Origin: DATLHO01 sp035539855
Lineage (GTDB): Bacteria > Bacteroidota > Ignavibacteria > OLB7
Assembly (NCBI GenBank): GCA_035539855.1
Contig: DATLHO010000093.1
Coordinates: 1-35,571, forward strand
Length of the DNA: 35,571 nt
Direction of reading: 5' to 3'
Below are positions 33,384 to 35,571 of the stretch, piece by piece. The notes below the pieces were generated by a model. It saw only the letters and a list, made by a program, of their open reading frames with translations. It was not told the DNA's origin and did not search any database. A program made the position numbers and the translations under genes. Each line of letters opens with the position of its first letter. Within the stretch, counting starts at the first letter, position 1.

Positions 33384-34678
33384 ACGACTCGCCCTTTCTC
33401 GACTTCCTCCTGTTACGCGACCTCAACGTTCGCGTCGTGGTCATCGGATCGATCCTGCTCGGCGTCGGCTCGGCGGCGATCGGCTGCTTCGCGCTGCTGC
33501 GCAAGCGCGCGCTCGTCGGCGACGGCGTCGCGCACGCGGTGCTGCCCGGCGTCGCGATCGCCTACATGGTCACCGGAACCAAGAACACGTTCGCGCTGCT
33601 GATCGGCGCGACGATCGCGGGCTGGATCAGCATGGTCGTGATGGATTTCATCAGCCGCCGCAGCCGCATCCGAGAGGACGCGGCGATCGGCATCGTCCTG
33701 AGCGTCTTCTTCGGACTCGGCATCCTGCTGGTCACGCACATCCAGGCGACCGGCTCGTCGTCGCAGTCCGGACTCGACAAGTTCCTCTTCGGCCAGGCCG
33801 CGTCGCTCGTGCTCAACGACGTCGTCGTCTTCGGCGCGGTCAGCGTGCTGCTGGTCGTGGCGATCATGCTGCTGTTCAAGGACTTCAAGATCCTCTCGTT
33901 CGACCCGGAGTTCACGCAGACGATCGGGCTTCCGGCGCGCGGACTGTCGCTCGTGATGACGACGCTGCTGGTGCTCGCGGTGGTCGTCGGAATCCAGGCG
34001 GTCGGGGTGGTGCTCATGGCGGCGATGCTGATCACGCCGGCTGCGTCGGCGCGCTACTGGACCGACCGGCTCGGCATCATGCTCGTGCTCGCATCGGCCT
34101 TCGGCGCGCTCAGCGGCGTCGGCGGCGCGTTCGTCAGCTACGTCGCGCCGCGGATGCCGACCGGTCCGTGGATCGTGATGTTCGCCACGTTCTTCTTCGT
34201 CGCGTCGCTGCTGTTCGCGCCGAAGCGCGGCGTCGTCGCGCGCGTCGTTCGGCACCAGCTCAATCGCCGGCGCACGCTCGCCGAGAACATCCTCAAGACC
34301 ATGCACATGCTGGGCGAGGATGACGGCGATGTTTTCGCGCCGCGCAGCGAGAGCGACATCCAGGCGCGCCGCCGCATCCCGACCGTGCGCCTGCACCTCG
34401 GCCTGCGCCGGCTGCAGCGCGACGGATATGCCGTCGAATCGAAGGAGCGGCACTGGCGGCTGACGCAGGAGGGAGCCCGACAGGGAGCCCGCGTCACGCG
34501 CCTGCACCGGCTGTGGGAGGTCTACCTGACGCAGTACCTGCAGATCGCTCCCGACCACGTGCACGAGGACGCCGAGTCGATCGAGCACGTGCTCACGCCC
34601 GAGCTCGAGGAGGAGCTCGACCGATTGCTCGAGCGGCCGCTGGCCGATCCCCACGCGCGCGCGATCCCGCGGCGGTAG
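33380..34678 (+). CDS. metal ABC permease (ABC-3) fused to a C-terminal DtxR/MntR-like domain
   Basis: 432 residues. The N-terminal ABC-3 permease (about 1-285) has eight or so TM helices, with GSAAIGCFALLRKRALVGDG, VAHAVLPGVAIAYMVTG, QTIGLPARGLSLVMTTLLVL and VGVVLMAAMLITPAASARYW. From about 295 to 432 it carries a DtxR-type domain: winged helix (ENILKTMHML; SESDIQARRRIPTVRLHLGL; RRLQRDGYAVESKERHWRLT) and dimer/metal domain (RLHRLWEVYLTQYL; HVHEDAESIEHVL; DPHARAIP). Six ligand positions equivalent to DtxR H79, E83, H98, C102, E105 and H106 read H, E, H, E, E, H (first H about 376, last about 403). The MntR D8 position appears to be N. No SH3 domain. The cytoplasmic domain probably senses metal. 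Confidence 0.93.
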   Translation: MNDSPFLDFLLLRDLNVRVVVIGSILLGVGSAAIGCFALLRKRALVGDGVAHAVLPGVAIAYMVTGTKNTFALLIGATIAGWISMVVMDFISRRSRIREDAAIGIVLSVFFGLGILLVTHIQATGSSSQSGLDKFLFGQAASLVLNDVVVFGAVSVLLVVAIMLLFKDFKILSFDPEFTQTIGLPARGLSLVMTTLLVLAVVVGIQAVGVVLMAAMLITPAASARYWTDRLGIMLVLASAFGALSGVGGAFVSYVAPRMPTGPWIVMFATFFFVASLLFAPKRGVVARVVRHQLNRRRTLAENILKTMHMLGEDDGDVFAPRSESDIQARRRIPTVRLHLGLRRLQRDGYAVESKERHWRLTQEGARQGARVTRLHRLWEVYLTQYLQIAPDHVHEDAESIEHVLTPELEEELDRLLERPLADPHARAIPRR

Positions 34679-34683
34679 CGGTC

Positions 34684-34718
34684 GGATGTCAAATGTCAGA
34701 TGTCAGATGTCAGATGTC
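34684..34718. repeat. heptanucleotide tandem repeat, five copies
   Basis: Units GGATGTC, AAATGTC, AGATGTC, AGATGTC, AGATGTC run head to tail between the permease stop (34678) and the next start (34795). The last three are identical. The array ends 76 bases upstream of an outer-membrane protein gene. Confidence 0.9.
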
Positions 34719-34794
34719 ACAAGACAAGCACTACCGAGCGGTGGAGTAGGCAGACACCGTCAGAGTTACTGAATCGTATAACGCCCATATCTGT

Positions 34795-35571
34795 ATGAAC
34801 AACCGACTCGCTCTCGCACTTGCGCTGGGGATCGCAGCAACGACCTCCGCGATGGCGCAGGATCCCGTCGCCAGGAATCGTCCCACTACCGCAATCGAGA
34901 CCGATCGACCCGACCAGACCGAGACGGCGACAACCGTCCCGGCCGGCCAGCTTCAGATCGAGGCGGGCTTCGTCTATGAGCACGACGAGACGGAGTACGA
35001 CGGGACGTTCGGTGGAACCACCGGGCTCGAGACGACGGCGATGCAGATGCCGACCGTGCTCGCGCGCCTCGGTGTTGCCGAGGGCCTGGAGCTGCGCCTC
35101 GAGAGCGGGGTGCAGCGGATCGAGACACGCGTTGTCGGCAGCCCGTTGCCGGTCGAGCAGACTACCCTGTCAGACGGCATGACGCCGCTGTCGATCGGCT
35201 TCAAGGTCGAGCTGCTCGAGGAGAGCGGAATCATCCCGCAGACAGCGTTCATCGGCGACCTGACGTTGCCGGTGGGATCATCCGAGCTGCGGTCCGAGTT
35301 CATCGCGCCCGCGTTCCGCTTCACGATGGCCAGCACGCTCGCCGACTGGCTGTCGTTCGGCTACAACCTCGGCGCGGAGTGGGATGGAGCTGATCCGAAC
35401 GGTGTCGGCATCTACACCGTCACGCTCGCCGCGGCGTTGAGCGAAGCGATCGGCGCGTACGTCGAGGCGTTCGGGGAAATGAGCACGGGAGCGACCCCGA
35501 TGCACATGCTCGATGGTGGTTTCACGCTCAAGCCGATGCCCAATCTCCAGTTCGATCTCTCCGGCGGCATC
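34795..35571 (+). CDS. outer-membrane MetA-pathway-type transporter, 3' end off the window
   Basis: Open from ATG 34795 to the right edge, 259 codons. Signal peptide MNNRLALALALGIAATTSAM with likely cleavage after AMAQ. The mature start (ETDRPDQTETATTVPAGQLQ, then IEAGFVYEHDE) and the alternating beta-strand pattern after it (VLARLGVAEGLELRLESGVQ; PLSIGFKVELLEESGIIPQT; AFIGDLTLPVGS; FRFTMASTLADWLSFGYNLG) match the MetA-pathway/putative outer-membrane transporter family (PF13557-like). These are beta-barrel proteins of uncertain substrate. It follows the metal importer by 116 bases, so it could be an outer-membrane partner for metal uptake, but the link is only positional. Confidence 0.8.
   Translation, partial: MNNRLALALALGIAATTSAMAQDPVARNRPTTAIETDRPDQTETATTVPAGQLQIEAGFVYEHDETEYDGTFGGTTGLETTAMQMPTVLARLGVAEGLELRLESGVQRIETRVVGSPLPVEQTTLSDGMTPLSIGFKVELLEESGIIPQTAFIGDLTLPVGSSELRSEFIAPAFRFTMASTLADWLSFGYNLGAEWDGADPNGVGIYTVTLAAALSEAIGAYVEAFGEMSTGATPMHMLDGGFTLKPMPNLQFDLSGGI

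Overview
The window is high-GC, gene-dense bacterial chromosome. It has no tRNA or rRNA gene, no CRISPR array, no insertion sequence and no gene-free stretch above 300 bases. Many start codons lack a good Shine-Dalgarno. Several upstream regions carry a TATCTTnn or TAnnTTnG box resembling the -7 element of Bacteroidetes-type promoters. With the gene content (hrcA-grpE-dnaJ without dnaK, detached nuoLMN, EI24 and Yip1 membrane proteins, an ABC-3 permease fused to a DtxR domain) this suggests an aerobic member of the FCB group, perhaps Gemmatimonadota. That placement is inference.

Layout. 1-2471 (-): alpha-glucan phosphorylase, C-terminus off the left edge. 2664-5056 (+): orphan membrane protein with an anti-sigma-like N-terminus, a TlpA-like thioredoxin lipoprotein and a SpoU-type RNA methyltransferase. 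5039-6232 (-): secreted acid-phosphatase-like metallophosphoesterase, divergent from a TetR regulator (6305-6952). 7052-9712 (+): ECF sigma factor, small membrane protein (candidate anti-sigma), Spy/CpxP-like protein and secreted helical protein, closed by a terminator; this looks like an envelope-stress module. 9877-13559 (+): ergothioneine genes egtB-egtD and an egtA-like glutamate-cysteine ligase, followed by an unusual GGGGACAG repeat and hairpin cluster. 13818-16931 (+): lpdA, lipB and a class II glutamine amidotransferase that could be EgtC. 16942-22156 (+): nuoL, nuoM and nuoN, the antiporter-like subunits of complex I. 22278-25132 (+): hrcA, grpE, dnaJ. 25273-28472 (+): ABC exporter, EI24/CysZ-like and Yip1-like membrane proteins. 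28549-30270 (-): acyl-CoA carboxylase beta subunit with an Ala/Pro-rich N-terminal extension. 30399-34678 (+): a manganese-type DtxR/MntR regulator, a receiver-like protein and a metal ABC importer (binding protein, ATPase, permease). 34795-35571 (+): start of an outer-membrane MetA-type protein, cut by the right edge.

The most interesting part is the metal operon. The first gene is an MntR/DtxR regulator with a near-perfect palindrome over its own start codon. The last gene is a permease carrying a second, complete DtxR-like domain with six metal-ligand positions intact, so metal may be sensed both at the promoter and at the transporter. The ergothioneine set is also informative: EgtB keeps the residues used for gamma-glutamylcysteine, an egtA-like gene is adjacent, and an N-terminal-Cys amidohydrolase lies two genes downstream, which fits the mycobacterial type of pathway.
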